Assembly (NCBI RefSeq): GCF_040869045.1
Contig: NC_090321.1
Span: forward strand, 75,983,183-76,047,182
DNA: 64,000 nt
Reading direction: 5' to 3'
Source: Eurosta solidaginis
Taxonomy: Eukaryota; Arthropoda; Insecta; Diptera; Tephritidae
Shown here: in pieces, positions 1 through 10,235 of the stretch
Layout: every line of letters begins with the position of its first letter
Numbering within the stretch: position 1 is the first letter of the stretch
The notes under the pieces: model-generated
Told to the model about the DNA's origin: nothing
What the model saw: the letters and a program-made list of their open reading frames with translations, nothing else
Database searches by the model: none
Position numbers and translations under genes: made by a program

Positions 1-1091
1 GGCGCTGCTTCAGCGGGTCCCCCAGTCGCCCTGGTCAAATCCTCCCGGCGCCTGGCTGTCGTGTTCTGCGGAGCATGGGCCCGTTGCCTCTTTGAACTGG
101 GAGTCTCCTCCGGTGTGATCTGCCCGATCCTACGCTTCCCAGCGGGAGCGGGTGTATGCTGGCCAGCTGCCGCTGGCTGTTCTTTACCTCGGACTTTGTT
201 TCTCCGTTCGGCGGTCGCTGTACTATGCTCGTGGGCTGGTTTATGCCTGTGCTTATCTGCCCTGGCTCTTGCGTCCCTGGGCGACAGGCCCTCCTCAAGG
301 TATCGGAGATACCATTTTGTCCCAGACCCACTTAGTCCCAGGCGCCATTTATCTGTTAGCGATCCTGGTCTGCCCGGTGGTGGTAGTGCAGGTTGCCTGC
401 CCCTGTTATGCCTTCTGTTAGGCCGCTTCCACTCTTCCCGGTTCCGCTCGAGGTCGCTCCTTTTCTGGGACCTATCGCAGCTGCCTTGTGAGCTGCTTCC
501 AGAATCCTGCTTCGACGGTGAGCGCCCATGTTTACTTGGCTCCCTAGAGGGCCTGCCATGGTTATCTTTGCTACTTTCCCTCATTTGTGTGGAAGTACCG
601 TCGGTGCTACACTTAGTTGTGGCATCTCTTTCCTCGGGGGGCCCGCGCTGCTCTATGGTGGTACTGGGCCCTCCATGGTTCGCGGGTTTGTTTTTAGACG
701 CCTGCCCCTCCTGCTCCCCTTTTTTGATATGCCCGCGCTGCTCACCAGTGGCCGAGATGCCTCTGGGGATCGCGGGTTTCGTCGTCTTTTGCTTGCTATG
801 CTCTTGTGGCCCGCTTTGATTACCTTGGGTTTCTGTAGTGCCCTTAGGGTTTACGGGTTTAAGAGCCGGTTCTCTGCGCACTCCAGCGCTGGTGGAGGGA
901 GATTCCTCGTCCCTCATATGCTCTATAAAGAGCATTGCCTCCTCTCTCGAGAGGCTCTCCAGGAATTTCCTGGAGTACCTGCGTGGCCTGCTGCTGCTTT
1001 GCCCGCTGCTCTTCTTGGAGCCCGTCTTCTTTGTTGCGTTACTGTTGTTGTTTGTTTTTTTGTTGTTGTTTTTATTTGCTTTGTTTTCCAT
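1..1091 (-). CDS. ORF1 (Gag-like) of a minus-strand LINE, cut by window edge
   Basis: Reading the minus strand from the ATG at 1091, 363 codons run to the window edge without a stop. The product starts with an Asn/Lys-rich stretch (MENKANKNNNKKTNNN), continues as a hydrophilic Ser/Arg/Gly-rich region, and contains near residues 265-290 a short module reading WRLGLSGSGTKWYLRYLEEG followed by LSPRDARARA. This resembles the N-terminal part of ORF1 proteins of Jockey/I-type LINEs, which bind element RNA and form the RNP. No zinc knuckle is reached before the edge. The uninterrupted frame suggests a fairly young element. The family call is from general resemblance; the open frame is directly seen. 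The plus-strand ORFs overlapping it are shadows. Confidence 0.7.
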   Translation of the reverse strand, partial: MENKANKNNNKKTNNNSNATKKTGSKKSSGQSSSRPRRYSRKFLESLSREEAMLFIEHMRDEESPSTSAGVRREPALKPVNPKGTTETQGNQSGPQEHSKQKTTKPAIPRGISATGEQRGHIKKGEQEGQASKNKPANHGGPSTTIEQRGPPEERDATTKCSTDGTSTQMRESSKDNHGRPSREPSKHGRSPSKQDSGSSSQGSCDRSQKRSDLERNREEWKRPNRRHNRGRQPALPPPGRPGSLTDKWRLGLSGSGTKWYLRYLEEGLSPRDARARADKHRHKPAHEHSTATAERRNKVRGKEQPAAAGQHTPAPAGKRRIGQITPEETPSSKRQRAHAPQNTTARRREDLTRATGGPAEAA

Positions 1092-1639
1092 CTTTGTCGT
1101 ACGACAACGTGCTTGACGCGGCAAGCGTTGTTGTCAAATTATTTACATGGGGAACTGGGTTGGTCCGCCGCGGCAGAGCCCCTTGACGCGGTAAGGCCAT
1201 GATTACTCCCCAAGGTGGCCCGGTGTTGGAGAGGCGCCGTTATAATACAGCCGGTGTTGTGAACCTCCTGGCTGCAAACCAGTCCAATGGGCACGGTGAC
1301 GCATGACACCCTGGATTAGGAGGTGACAGTTCCTGGTTACCGATAGCATTCGACCACATTTGTCAGGTGAGCGCGGTTGCGCCGCTCCCATCTGACCAAT
1401 TAGTATCAAATGCGATCGGCATAAGCCCCTGCACCGCTACAAGGTGACTGTCTTCGCAGAGGAAACTCTTTAGAACCACCTGGAATGCCTGCGCATATAT
1501 CAACTTTGAAAATTGGCTCACCAATCATGCTTCTTCGGAATTTAAACCCACCAAAATTGTACAAATGGACTTTGCGATTAGAAATTAATACCGAATTTAA
1601 TCGAAGCAACAATCATCAGCGGTAAAAGCAAAGGTGAAG
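1092..1639 (-). other. Probable 5' leader of the minus-strand LINE and flank
   Basis: GC-richer DNA directly upstream of the ORF1 start at 1091. No coding frame is convincing. It probably holds the LINE 5' UTR, but the exact 5' end is not visible. LINE B (1654-4214) is inserted at its outer side. Confidence 0.4.
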
Positions 1640-1653
1640 ATGTGATCATACCA
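1640..1653 (+). repeat. Left target-site duplication of LINE B
   Basis: ATGTGATCATACCA occurs here and again at 4215-4228, immediately after the (CAA)n tail. A perfect 14-bp direct repeat is a typical target-primed reverse transcription scar and fixes the element limits. Confidence 0.9.
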
Positions 1654-1681
1654 TACTACGCTTCCCAAGGCAGTCGGTTCT

Positions 1682-2345
1682 ATGTACCGGAGCGACTCGG
1701 GATTTTTCCCGACCAAGGACTGTCATTTCAGTGTGACCCCATTTAATTTGTTTCGTCCCTCCCACAAATTGTCATCCTCCCAGCAGCTCCTTGCAGCAGG
1801 ACTGCTCCATATTCTCTTACTCCGGGAAGGCATCGAATCCAATCCGGGTCCGTCTCCTGACCCCGGTCCTGCGAATTGGTTTTGCTGCATCTGCCGGAAA
1901 AGAATCTTTTTTAGGACGGTCATACTCTGTTCAGTGTGTCTCGTGCAAGGGATGGTTGCATCGGACAGGTTGTTCTGGGCTTGATCCCAAAACCCGACGT
2001 CCACGTAACTTTTATAAATCTTTTGTGGCTCCTTGCTGTTCACGCCCAAGGGCGTCATGTAGTCTACGCCTAAGCGCCCCCCCCCCCTACCTTCCAGCAG
2101 CCCCGCTGCTCAGCAAGCCACAACAAGTACCCGCTGCTGCTCGCGACCCACGGCGCCAACAACTCAAACAGCTGATACCACTCATAACTACTACCTTCGT
2201 AGCAGAGTTGGTAGCAATTCTGAGCATCAGCCCCTGCCCCCGTCTTCTCCACCCTCTTTTCCGGCAGCAATCGTGCAGGTCAGGGAAACAGACTCTTAGT
2301 CCCTACCTCCGTTTGCACCGTCTGCCAGCACAGAATATATAGGTT
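1682..2345 (+). pseudogene. LINE B ORF1 remnant with 2A-like motif and PHD-like finger
   Basis: The first frame (1682-1984) reads through a hydrophobic run LLHILLLREG into IESNPGP (residues 51-57, codons ending at 1852), which fits the NPGP core of 2A-like ribosome-skipping peptides, although the usual Asp before Ile/Val is Gly. Next comes WFCCICRKR, the first Cys pair of a PHD/RING-like finger. The frame then shifts near 1920, and the rest of the finger (SVQCVSCKGWLHRTGC, then FVAPCC) is read in the frame that continues to 2342. Cys/His spacing suits a PHD finger as found in ORF1 of some LINEs. The frameshift makes this copy non-functional. Confidence 0.65.
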
Positions 2346-2598
2346 TGCGACATCCGCCCAATGCAGCTCCTGCCTTGGGTGGTGCCACTTTCCTAGATGT
2401 TCTGGTCTCCGCGACGGCAACCCCCCGACGGGTTTAATCGCGCCATGTTGCCAGGTCGCAAACCCAAATCATCCTGGTACCCCAATGCTTGCCCAAGGAC
2501 GCCCAGTCCCAGGGCCACAACAGCAATTGCGTCCTGGCCTTCCACAACCTAGGCGTAGTTACCCGTCACTTACCCCCAGAGTGGCGGCGTCTCCCCTT

Positions 2599-4155
2599 AT
2601 GCACTTCAGAATTCTGCAGTTAAACTGTAATGGAATAACTGGTAAGATTACGGAGTCGATTTCATGAAGCGGCACAACATCCGCATTGCTGCGATTCTAG
2701 AGACTAAACTCACAGCAAGATCTGCATTGCAGACCTGCTCTGGGTATAATGTCCACAGGAAAGACCGCGAGAGCGGAAATGGAGGCGGTCTCGCGTTTAT
2801 CATACACCACTCTGTGCAATATTATATATTTGATCCTGGCATCGACCGCAGGGACAATGTCTTAGAACGTCAAGGCCTATCTGTCCGGTCAGGCGATGAA
2901 AACCTAGAAATCATCAACATCTACATCCCTCCTGCCACCTGTTGCCCCAGTGGATACCGCCCTAATATCAGGGCCTTACTCACTGGCACCAATCGCATTA
3001 TCTTAGGCGATTTCAATGCCCATCATGATCTATGGCATTCAAACTTGCGGGCGGACAGTAGGGGTGAGATGTTGGCGGATCAAATAGAAGAAACGACGTT
3101 CTGCACAATAAACGGAGACGCCCCCACACGTATGGTAGGAAGCTGTCACAGCTCGCCAGATATCTCAATCGTGAGCGCAGAACTCGTAAACTGCGTCAAC
3201 TGGCAGCCGATGGTAACATTGGCATCAACCGCTTAGCTCCCCCCCCCCCCCCCCCCCCCCTATCCCGACTGATGCCCGCCAAGGGGAGCGTGCCTTCCGT
3301 AAGGTCATTGAATCCGCCTCGGCACATTTCATTCCCGCCGGGAGAATTCCCGAAATCCGGCCCCACTTCCCGGCGGAGGCCGCAAACTTAGCGAGAGAAC
3401 GTGACCTTATAAGACAGCTTGATCCAGGCGACCCCCAAATAAGGGATATAAACCAACGCATCAGATTGCTTGTGGATGAACACAAGCGGGCGAAATGGGA
3501 AGAGCACCTAAGAGGTTGTAACCTCTCTACCGGTGTGGGCAAACTTTGGTCCACCGTAAAGTCCCTATCGAATCCGACTAAGCATAAAGACAAAGTTTCC
3601 ATCGCCTTTGGCGACAAAGTGCTGTCGGACGCGAAAAAATGCGCGAGCGCTTTCTGCCGACAATATATGATGCATCCTACAGTCGACAAAGATAGACGGA
3701 GAGCCAATAGACACGCACATAAGCACAAATTCAGCGCGTCACCAATCACCATCACCGCTAAAGAGGTTGAGGACGCCATTGGTCGTGCTAAACCATCCAA
3801 AGCAGTGGGCCCAGACGGCATAGCCATGCCGATGCTTAAAAGCCTAGGGAAAGAGGGTTTCAAATATTTAGCGCATGTCTTCAACCTGTCTCTTTCCACC
3901 TTTGTCATACCCGAGAAATGGAAAATGGCCAAGGTGGTCCCGCTACTAAAGCCTGGGAAACCAGCTAACATAAGTGAGTCGTATCGTCCGATATCCCTCC
4001 TCTCGCCAGTGGCAAAGACGCTTGAAGCCATTTTGCTCCCTTATTTCCAAGCAAATTTGCAGCTAGCCCCTCATCACCCCTTTCCTTATGGTCCACCCCT
4101 GTTGAAACGGCAAGTTTCCTTGGACTCCCGTTAGAGGATATTGATGACAATTTGT
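2599..4155 (+). pseudogene. LINE B ORF2 remnant: endonuclease plus start of reverse transcriptase
   Basis: The likely start is the ATG at 2599 (MHFRILQLNCNGITGK), the usual opening of a LINE apurinic-type endonuclease; a frameshift near 2665 moves the rest to the frame 2664-3236. GDFNAHHDLWHS is the metal-binding endonuclease motif. At about 3230 the frame ends next to a 22-base C tract, and the conserved SDHLP-type motif is lost, so part of the domain is deleted. From 3262 the frame reopens (PIPTDARQGERAFRKV) into the pre-RT linker and early RT motifs: KAVGPDGIAMPMLK, WKMAKVVPLLKPG and SYRPISLLS. The catalytic YxDD motif is missing because of the deletion near 4075. The short C-terminus comes from the real ORF2 end. 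Confidence 0.82.
3239..3260 (+). repeat. 22-base poly-C tract
   Basis: An uninterrupted run of 22 C sits inside LINE B ORF2, where the frame encodes Pro residues. It coincides with a deletion in the endonuclease, so it may be an expanded Pro run or an assembly artefact. Confidence 0.85.
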
Positions 4156-4214
4156 GATCGGTCGCGGCTATTAGGTGGGGCGAGCATTGCTACAACAACA
4201 ACAACAACAACAAC

Positions 4215-4228
4215 ATGTGATCATACCA
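4215..4228 (+). repeat. Right target-site duplication of LINE B
   Basis: ATGTGATCATACCA, identical to 1640-1653. Confidence 0.9.
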
Positions 4229-4632
4229 CGGATCCCAATCATTCCTACAGATTTGCCATTCAATTTTAAGCGCTTACAGTTTCCTGTACGCCTTGCTTTT
4301 GCAAGCACAAGGACAATCGCTTACTATTGCATTCTTAAATTTAGAGACAGTGCTTTTCCCATGACCAGCTATATGTTGCTTGCTCTAGAGTTGGAAAACC
4401 AAAAAAATTGCTTATCTTTGCACCGAACGAAAAAACCAAAAATATTATGTACCCACTTGCATTACAATAAGATACAATAATAAAATGTTTTAAACGAAAA
4501 TTTCACCAAATATGCGTACAAAATTCAATTCAATTTACGGAACAATAAATTAAATTATCAGAAAACAAAACAGAAAAAATAACGCAACATTCATTCTATC
4601 ACGGGCATTACAACGTACGCCTGGTAAAGCTA
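4229..4632. other. AT-rich spacer
   Basis: Pre-insertion flank of LINE B. No coding frame or repeat was recognised. Confidence 0.5.
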
Positions 4633-4639
4633 GTTTATG

Positions 4640-4648
4640 TATAAATAG
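4640..4648 (+). promoter_or_regulatory. TATA box of serine protease homologue copy 1
   Basis: TATAAATAG lies 66 bases before the ATG at 4714. It is conserved in the duplicate at about 52199, together with the downstream leader, so it is probably the ancestral core promoter. Confidence 0.6.
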
Positions 4649-4713
4649 CGCCCACAAAATTGATATCGGTGTAGTTTATACTTAAAAAGCGGTGGAAATA
4701 GTCTTAAAACAAA

Positions 4714-5482
4714 ATGAATTTACGCCATTACTTCGCGCTCCGGTTTTTGATATTTAGCTGCATTTCGACATATGCGAGTTCGGAATTTCGCATTGTAGGG
4801 GGCCTTGCTTGGCCCATAGAGTTAGCGCCACATTTGGTATCAATACAGTATTTGCGAAGAAATCGTTGCGTTGATTTATTGGTCACTTTGAAGAAAGTGG
4901 TTACAGCTGCGAGTTGCGTGGCAAGTTTAGTAAATTTACAAGAGAGCAAATTAATTGTTGCAGCTGGTGTAACGGATTTATGTGATATACCCTCAGCTGG
5001 ACAAACTAGCAGTGTGGCCAATATATATGTTCCATGTGATTATAATCACGTAACAAAAGATGGATACAGCTTTGATGATATTGCGTGTACCGTTTGAAGA
5101 GAGTGATACAGTACAAACAATACAATTTTGCGAAACTGAGTTAAAGAGGGGCATGGATATGCGAGTTAGTGGATGGGGTTGGAAAACCCCCAAAAATGGG
5201 CAGACTTCGAATACACTCCAATCTACTGTCCTGACCACAATTTCAAAGGCCACATGTACGTATCGTTATAAGAAGGCACAGAGGAAAATAACGGCATCAA
5301 TGATTTGTGCTGCGGAAGATAGACCTGATGCGTGCTATGAAGATTTTGGGGCACCGGGTGTTGTGAATGGAGAACTTTGTGCAGTGGTATCACATAATCT
5401 GGGTTGTTCGCACCCCGACTATCCGACTGTTTTTACAATTATAAATAATAAAGAGTTGAGAAATTTTGAAAAGAAGCAATGA
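4714..5482 (+). pseudogene. Trypsin-like serine protease homologue, copy 1 (frameshifted)
   Basis: The ATG at 4714 opens a signal peptide (residues 1 to about 23) followed by FRIVGG, the chymotrypsin-family activation site. Frame 1 runs to 5097; the match then continues in another frame from about 5075 (ILRVPFEESD) to the stop at 5482, so a frameshift lies near 5070-5080 in the segment that normally carries the catalytic Asp. The catalytic His region reads VVTAASCV (His replaced by Ser) and the active-site Ser region reads EDFGAPGVV where GDSGGP is expected, so Ser is replaced by Phe. The ancestor was therefore already a non-catalytic secreted homologue. An AATAAA follows at 5524. A sister copy is at 52274-53050. 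The lesion could be an assembly error, but copy 2 is broken too. Confidence 0.82.
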
Positions 5483-5523
5483 TGTTGCAATTGCAGGGTG
5501 TTTTTATCAATCGACTCCCGGTA

Positions 5524-5529
5524 AATAAA
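5524..5529 (+). terminator. Polyadenylation signal of protease homologue copy 1
   Basis: AATAAA 42 bases after the stop; position conserved in copy 2 (53042-53047). Confidence 0.65.
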
Positions 5530-5929
5530 TGTTTATATTTGCGATTTAAAAAAAAAACGTTTTTTTTATTTTATGCAAAGAAAGTGTGAATAAGGAAGTC
5601 AGCATTCCCATTTATAGTACAATATTTATTTATAAGTCATTGAATTGAAGAAATAATACAATGTTTATGTTGTTACCTAGTCTAAGTTATGAGCCAAAAC
5701 AAATGAAAGAAAAAAAACGACTTAAATATTATCAATTCTTCTTCTAATTTTAAGTTCTGTTAGTATTTAGGGGTATGTATGTATACTATATCTTTTATTT
5801 ATGCATTTCATAAACAAATAGGCGGCCAGATGTAGAATATACGATATCGATTCACTGTTACAACAACAACAAGGTGGGCGCGAGATACGACACGCTATTT
5901 AGTTTTTTTTGTTACAAAACTACAAGGTG
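5530..5929. other. AT-rich 3' flank, partly duplicated
   Basis: The first 280 bases align with 53050-53330 and mark the end of the duplication near 5811. The rest holds no recognisable feature. Confidence 0.55.
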
Positions 5930-6200
5930 CTATGCACTCTGAAGCTTTATCAGCAAACCGATTTTAATACCAATAGTAGTTCGGATTGTTACAGCGACTT
6001 CTAGATCGATGGCGTGATTGGAATCTTGGACGATAATTGTTTTTACTACGATTAAGAGCTGAAAATCGTTTTTCAAGCGCTTCAATTTGTTTTGAAATGC
6101 TTTCCAAAGGCGATTCAGCATGTGGTTTGTCTAAAGTGGCTATATTTTCTGGACTAGCCATGTCCATAATTTTGTCTGCTTGTTCCGCAAGTTTATTAAT
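5930..6200 (-). pseudogene. Gag fragment of a Ty3/gypsy-like element
   Basis: The minus strand reads ADKIMDMASPENIATL, then ISKQIEALEKRFSALNR and an Arg-rich SRHRSRSRCNNPNYYWYH. This order (helix, basic region, WYH before a CCHC) is typical of the Gag C-terminal part of fly gypsy-group elements. It is interrupted by the LTR that begins at 6203, so only about 85 residues remain. The reading frame is short and ends by decay at the left. Confidence 0.6.
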
Positions 6201-6202
6201 TT

Positions 6203-6633
6203 GCGGCGAATATTAGCATCACTATGCTATGCACTATGTTAGTAATAATCACAACAACAAAAGCATTAAGGCAAGCAACACTTGTGTACATGAACACATC
6301 AATCATCATTTACAAACATGTATAGAAGGCAACGAAGAGAGATCTCACACACACAGATGTAGTCATCAGCCGAAGTAGTTACTCACACATACACACGCAT
6401 ATGGCTATAACAAAAACATAAACTACATACATAGTAACCAAGCATGAGAAACAATTGTTCTCGAACAGATTTTCACGAAATGACTAAACCTTAGGAGAAA
6501 TGGGTGAACGAGAAAACTGATAGTATAAAAGCAGCGCAAGCTGTAATCAGTTTGATTTAACCACGTTTGTGAAGTAAGTGATATCGAAGTATAATTGTAC
6601 TACTCCCAAAGTAGACTAAATAAAGACCATATT
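6203..6633 (+). mobile_element. Gypsy-type LTR, 3' end lost
   Basis: Begins TGCGGCGAATATTAG and aligns, as reverse complement, with the solo LTR at 36843-37517 and the partial LTR at 43390 (shared blocks such as CCTTAGGAGAAATGGGTG and ACTACTCCCAAAGTA). A TATAAAAGCAGCG core promoter lies near 6523. The 3' end is replaced by the Harbinger element that starts at 6634. Confidence 0.72.
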
Positions 6634-7655
6634 CACCCCTATTCTGCATTTCGATTACGTTCCCGTTCTACGCTCCGCTTTAATCGAAGTTGGGTATTCT
6701 GCATTACGGGGGAATTGTAACGAGAAGAGGAAGAGCAAATGATTTTTCGAAATCAGCTGTTTGTACGGAATGTGTGAACATTGGAACAAAATAAATTTAA
6801 AAAAATTTGTAAAAAATACTGAAAAACGTTTATATTTTATTATCCACGCCATTTTGTACAAAAAAGGCAATAGAATATATTGCCGGAGTGTTTATTTTTT
6901 TGAGTGAGGTGCTTTCATAATTGTAAGTGCGTTTTTGCCGTTCTTTTGGCTAATTCCCTGCCGTGGCCACCAAGTTTTGTTAAAACGGATTCCTGCACGA
7001 ATATAGTTGACATTTTCTGAATTTTATGGATGCTAATTTCATTGCACTGGCCTAAAACACTTTATAAAGATTTAATTATTCTTTCCGCAAGGATTGTTTA
7101 CGTTTTCGCTTCACCTTCCTCTACTCCGGCAGCTTGCTTTGACATATAACTGGACCCAACCACCAGACACAAATTATAGCTGACTATTATAATGGAATCA
7201 ATAGCCGCGGCATTATTTATGGAGTTGGAAAGCAACGCATACGAAAATGGCCAGGCGAGAATGGAAAGGCAAATATTGCGAGACTTGTGTAATCCATTTG
7301 AGATGAGTGACGAATTGTAAGAAATTTTAAAAGTGGTAAAGTTTAATGACTTATTTTCTTATTTAGGTTCAAAAAAAACTTTCGACTTAATAAGGATGCT
7401 TTCAAGTATGTGTTAGATACTTTTGCGGGGCGAATTCGTCCAAGGACTTCGGCATCGACATCTGCCCTTAATATTGTAGTAGCTGCTTTGAAATTTTTTG
7501 CAGAAGGCAGTTACCAGCATGGAATAGGGGCGGATTATAATGTAGGAATGGGAGACCCAACAGTGTCAAGGTCGCTGTCTACGTTTCTGGATGTAATGCA
7601 AGGAGTCATCATATCCTACTTTGTTGCCATTAAATTAGCCAACGTCTCTACTGCA
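6634..7655 (+). mobile_element. PIF/Harbinger element C, 3'-truncated
   Basis: Starts CACCCCTATTCTGCATTTCG, similar in style to the CACCCCTATTACGG and GCCCCTATTACGG ends of the other two Harbinger-type elements in this window. It contains the beginning of a transposase gene (7192-7640) and is cut by a SINE-like repeat at about 7655, so the right terminus and target duplication are missing. Confidence 0.65.
7192..7640 (+). pseudogene. HARBI1-like transposase, N-terminal part
   Basis: Exon 1 (7192-7316) begins MESIAAALFMELESN and ends at a GTAAGA donor; exon 2 starts after TTATTTAG at 7367 and restores the frame: FKKNFRLNKDAFKYVLDTF, RIRPRTSAS, then LKFFAEGSYQHGIGADYNVG and DPTVSRSLSTFL. FRLxK, the RFxAxGSxQ block and PTVSR are hallmarks of PIF/Harbinger nuclease-type transposases. 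The catalytic DDE residues lie further downstream and are lost where the frame runs into the SINE-like repeat. An inactive fragment of a DNA-transposon gene, probably nuclear in the ancestor. Confidence 0.8.
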
Positions 7656-7985
7656 CTTGTATTGGAAAGAAAGCGCAGCCCTTTCATGTAGCAAGCGAAA
7701 TATATAGCTTCTCCAAACCCAATTGTCAACCTCACCTATCCGTGGCGAATCCTGTTTCATTAACAGCCGAGGCTCTGGCGACCCCGAACTACTCATGGAT
7801 CTAGGGGGTGGGAGGGCGGCTTGGCCAAGAAGGTTGTTGTAGCGATAAGGTTGCTCCCCAAAGATTTGGGGAGTGTTATCGATGTGATGGTCCTTTGCCG
7901 GATACAGATCCGGTACGCTCCAACACAGCACCATTAAGGTGCTAGCCCGACCATCTCGGGAACGATTTATGTGGCCAAATTAAAC
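7656..7985. repeat. SINE-like repeat, rearranged copy 1
   Basis: 7690-7835 is the reverse complement, and 7838-7985 the forward orientation, of segments that are collinear in the copies at 23537-23896 and 34462-34888. The forward half starts GTTGTTGTAGCGATAAGG. This copy has suffered an internal inversion, as in twin-primed insertions. Confidence 0.7.
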
Positions 7986-8487
7986 CTTCAGACCATTGCT
8001 CCCTCCCTCCACAAGTTTGAATTGGTGTTGAAGGCGCAGGACCTGGCACGATCTGTTCTTGATGCTCTATATTCTTATTGCGGATTCGTGATCTAAATAA
8101 TGTCATATTTAACAAAAAAATTTACACAGATTTACAAACAATTTATTTAATTTAGAATTGTTGTTGTTGTATTGTTGATTGATGATGAATTTGATGCGTA
8201 ACTGCACGACAAACTAACAGCACTGCTACAACAACAACAACAACAACAAACTAACAGCTTTTGCTTGTAGCGTTTCGACTTCCCAGATGAACTATGATTA
8301 TGTGCTACGTTTATTAAAGTTTTTTTCTAGCGAATACAATTTCTTTCTCGTGATCACCATTTTATCGTGGTGGTTCAATTAAATACAAAAACCGATTTAT
8401 TTAAAAATATTTAATTTTTTTTGTTAGGCCTTGAGCTCGATTCAAAATCCACGATCTTAAAAATATTTTATTGATATTAGAGAAATA
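7986..8487. other. AT-rich spacer with short (CAA)n/(GTT)n runs
   Basis: Holds a GTTGTTGTTGTATTG run near 8160 and, at about 8220-8250, CACTGCTACAACAACAAC, which looks like a bare LINE B tail. No gene seen. Confidence 0.5.
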
Positions 8488-8730
8488 TTGCAAAGTTTAC
8501 AAACGACGATGGTTACTGGGACATGTTTCTGCATATCACTTCTTCTTCAGCTAGCTTTTAATTTTTATGGCTGAGTGGCTAAAGCCATCTGCCTTTACAC
8601 TAGTATAAAGTATGAATGTTGGAGATTTCGAGTTCAATACTCAGCTCTCGAAAAGCTAGCTGATGAAGAACTGAAGTTCAGAAACATGTCCTAGTAACCA
8701 TCGCCGTTTGTAAACTTTGCAAGTTTTCTA
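8488..8730. repeat. Foldback element with tRNA-like loop
   Basis: About 70-bp inverted arms (TTGCAAAGTTTACAAACG at the left, CGTTTGTAAACTTTGCAA at the right, joined by AAAAGCTAGCTGA on the inner side) enclose a class II tRNA-like sequence: A-box TGGCTGAGTGG at 8568-8578 and B-box-like GAGTTCAATAC at 8630-8640. The spacing suits a Ser/Leu-type tRNA, but there is no clean acceptor stem, so it is not called a gene. Confidence 0.72.
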
Positions 8731-8775
8731 TAATATCGATAAAAAAAAAACAATTGTATAAAGCAATATGAGCAT

Positions 8776-9289
8776 TAGACTGGGTCGATTTATTAACCGA
8801 TATCCCGTCATCGATTTTTCGATTGGATTTGAGCTTAGGAGAAACAAGTTCCACTACTATACCCAAAAAATATAATTTTCGAGTCTGCGAAATTTAATTT
8901 TGTTCACTTCTTTTCGACTTTGATTTTAATGTTTTTTTTCTTGACCTACTAAACAAGTTTTCATTTGATTGTAAAATTTTCATCTATACCCTATCCGAAC
9001 CAAAAATGTCCGCTAAAAACGTTGGTGATAACAGTTTTTTTATTTTTAAGGTTTTATTCATGACCTACTAAAAAAATTTTCATATCGGTCATTTACTTCA
9101 ATAGTGTCATAACTCAAAAAACACAAATTTCCAGGAGAGCCATTCAAAGATTTTAACTGCCATATGTTGCGCATATAAAGGCACATTTTCATTTTTATAG
9201 CACGTGGTAAATTTTTAACTGACCACAAAGATTTTTTTATACAACATCGATATCGGTTAACTTTCGTCCATACAAATCGACCCACCCTA
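8776..9289. mobile_element. hAT-type MITE, 514 bp
   Basis: Ends TAGACTGGGTCGATTT at the left and AAATCGACCCACCCTA at the right (imperfect inverted repeats, each followed inward by the AACCGATATC motif). Flanked by a perfect 8-bp duplication ATGAGCAT (8768-8775 and 9290-9297). No coding capacity. Confidence 0.75.
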
Positions 9290-10075
<786 letters not shown>

Positions 10076-10077
10076 AA

Positions 10078-10083
10078 AATAAA
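10078..10083 (+). terminator. Polyadenylation signal next to the EloC stop
   Basis: AATAAA begins two bases after the TGA, which would give an unusually short 3' UTR if used. Confidence 0.5.
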
Positions 10084-10235
10084 TTCGATATACGTATAAA
10101 TATTTTTTTTTAGTTGAGATATTCTGATAAATACTGGTTACTACTTCTAATTAACTTCTTATGTATGAAAGCAAAAATATAGAAAATATAATTCGTCGAG
10201 GAGGATAATTAATTACCCGCATTAATTCAAGTAGT

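Larger units (their letters stand above)
1654..4214 (+). mobile_element. LINE B, Jockey-superfamily retrotransposon, internally deleted copy
   Basis: The element is bounded by a perfect 14-bp target duplication and ends in a CAA-rich tail after GCATTGCTACAACAAC. It carries an ORF1 remnant (from 1682), an ORF2 remnant starting with an endonuclease (from 2599) and the beginning of a reverse transcriptase. Near 4075 the RT sequence jumps straight to the 3' end of the element; comparison with 32552-33317 shows the joint lies in a shared CACCCCTTTCC, so a microhomology deletion removed the RT core and the C-terminal domain. Further copies of the family are at 23031-23536, 31890-32480 and 32552-33317. 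Family naming below superfamily level is not attempted. Confidence 0.88.

Noticed and set aside
61..819. Plus-strand open frame of 252 codons
   Set aside because: It lies wholly opposite the minus-strand LINE ORF1, which is longer, open to the edge and has family features. The plus-strand product is a low-complexity Leu/Ser/Cys-rich shadow.
3239..3260. Poly-C tract as a regulatory element
   Set aside because: It sits in a dead LINE frame beside a deletion; an expanded Pro run or an assembly artefact is simpler.
8566..8655. Functional tRNA-Ser/Leu gene
   Set aside because: A- and B-box words are present, but no acceptor stem or convincing anticodon arm is seen; it lies in the loop of a foldback element.
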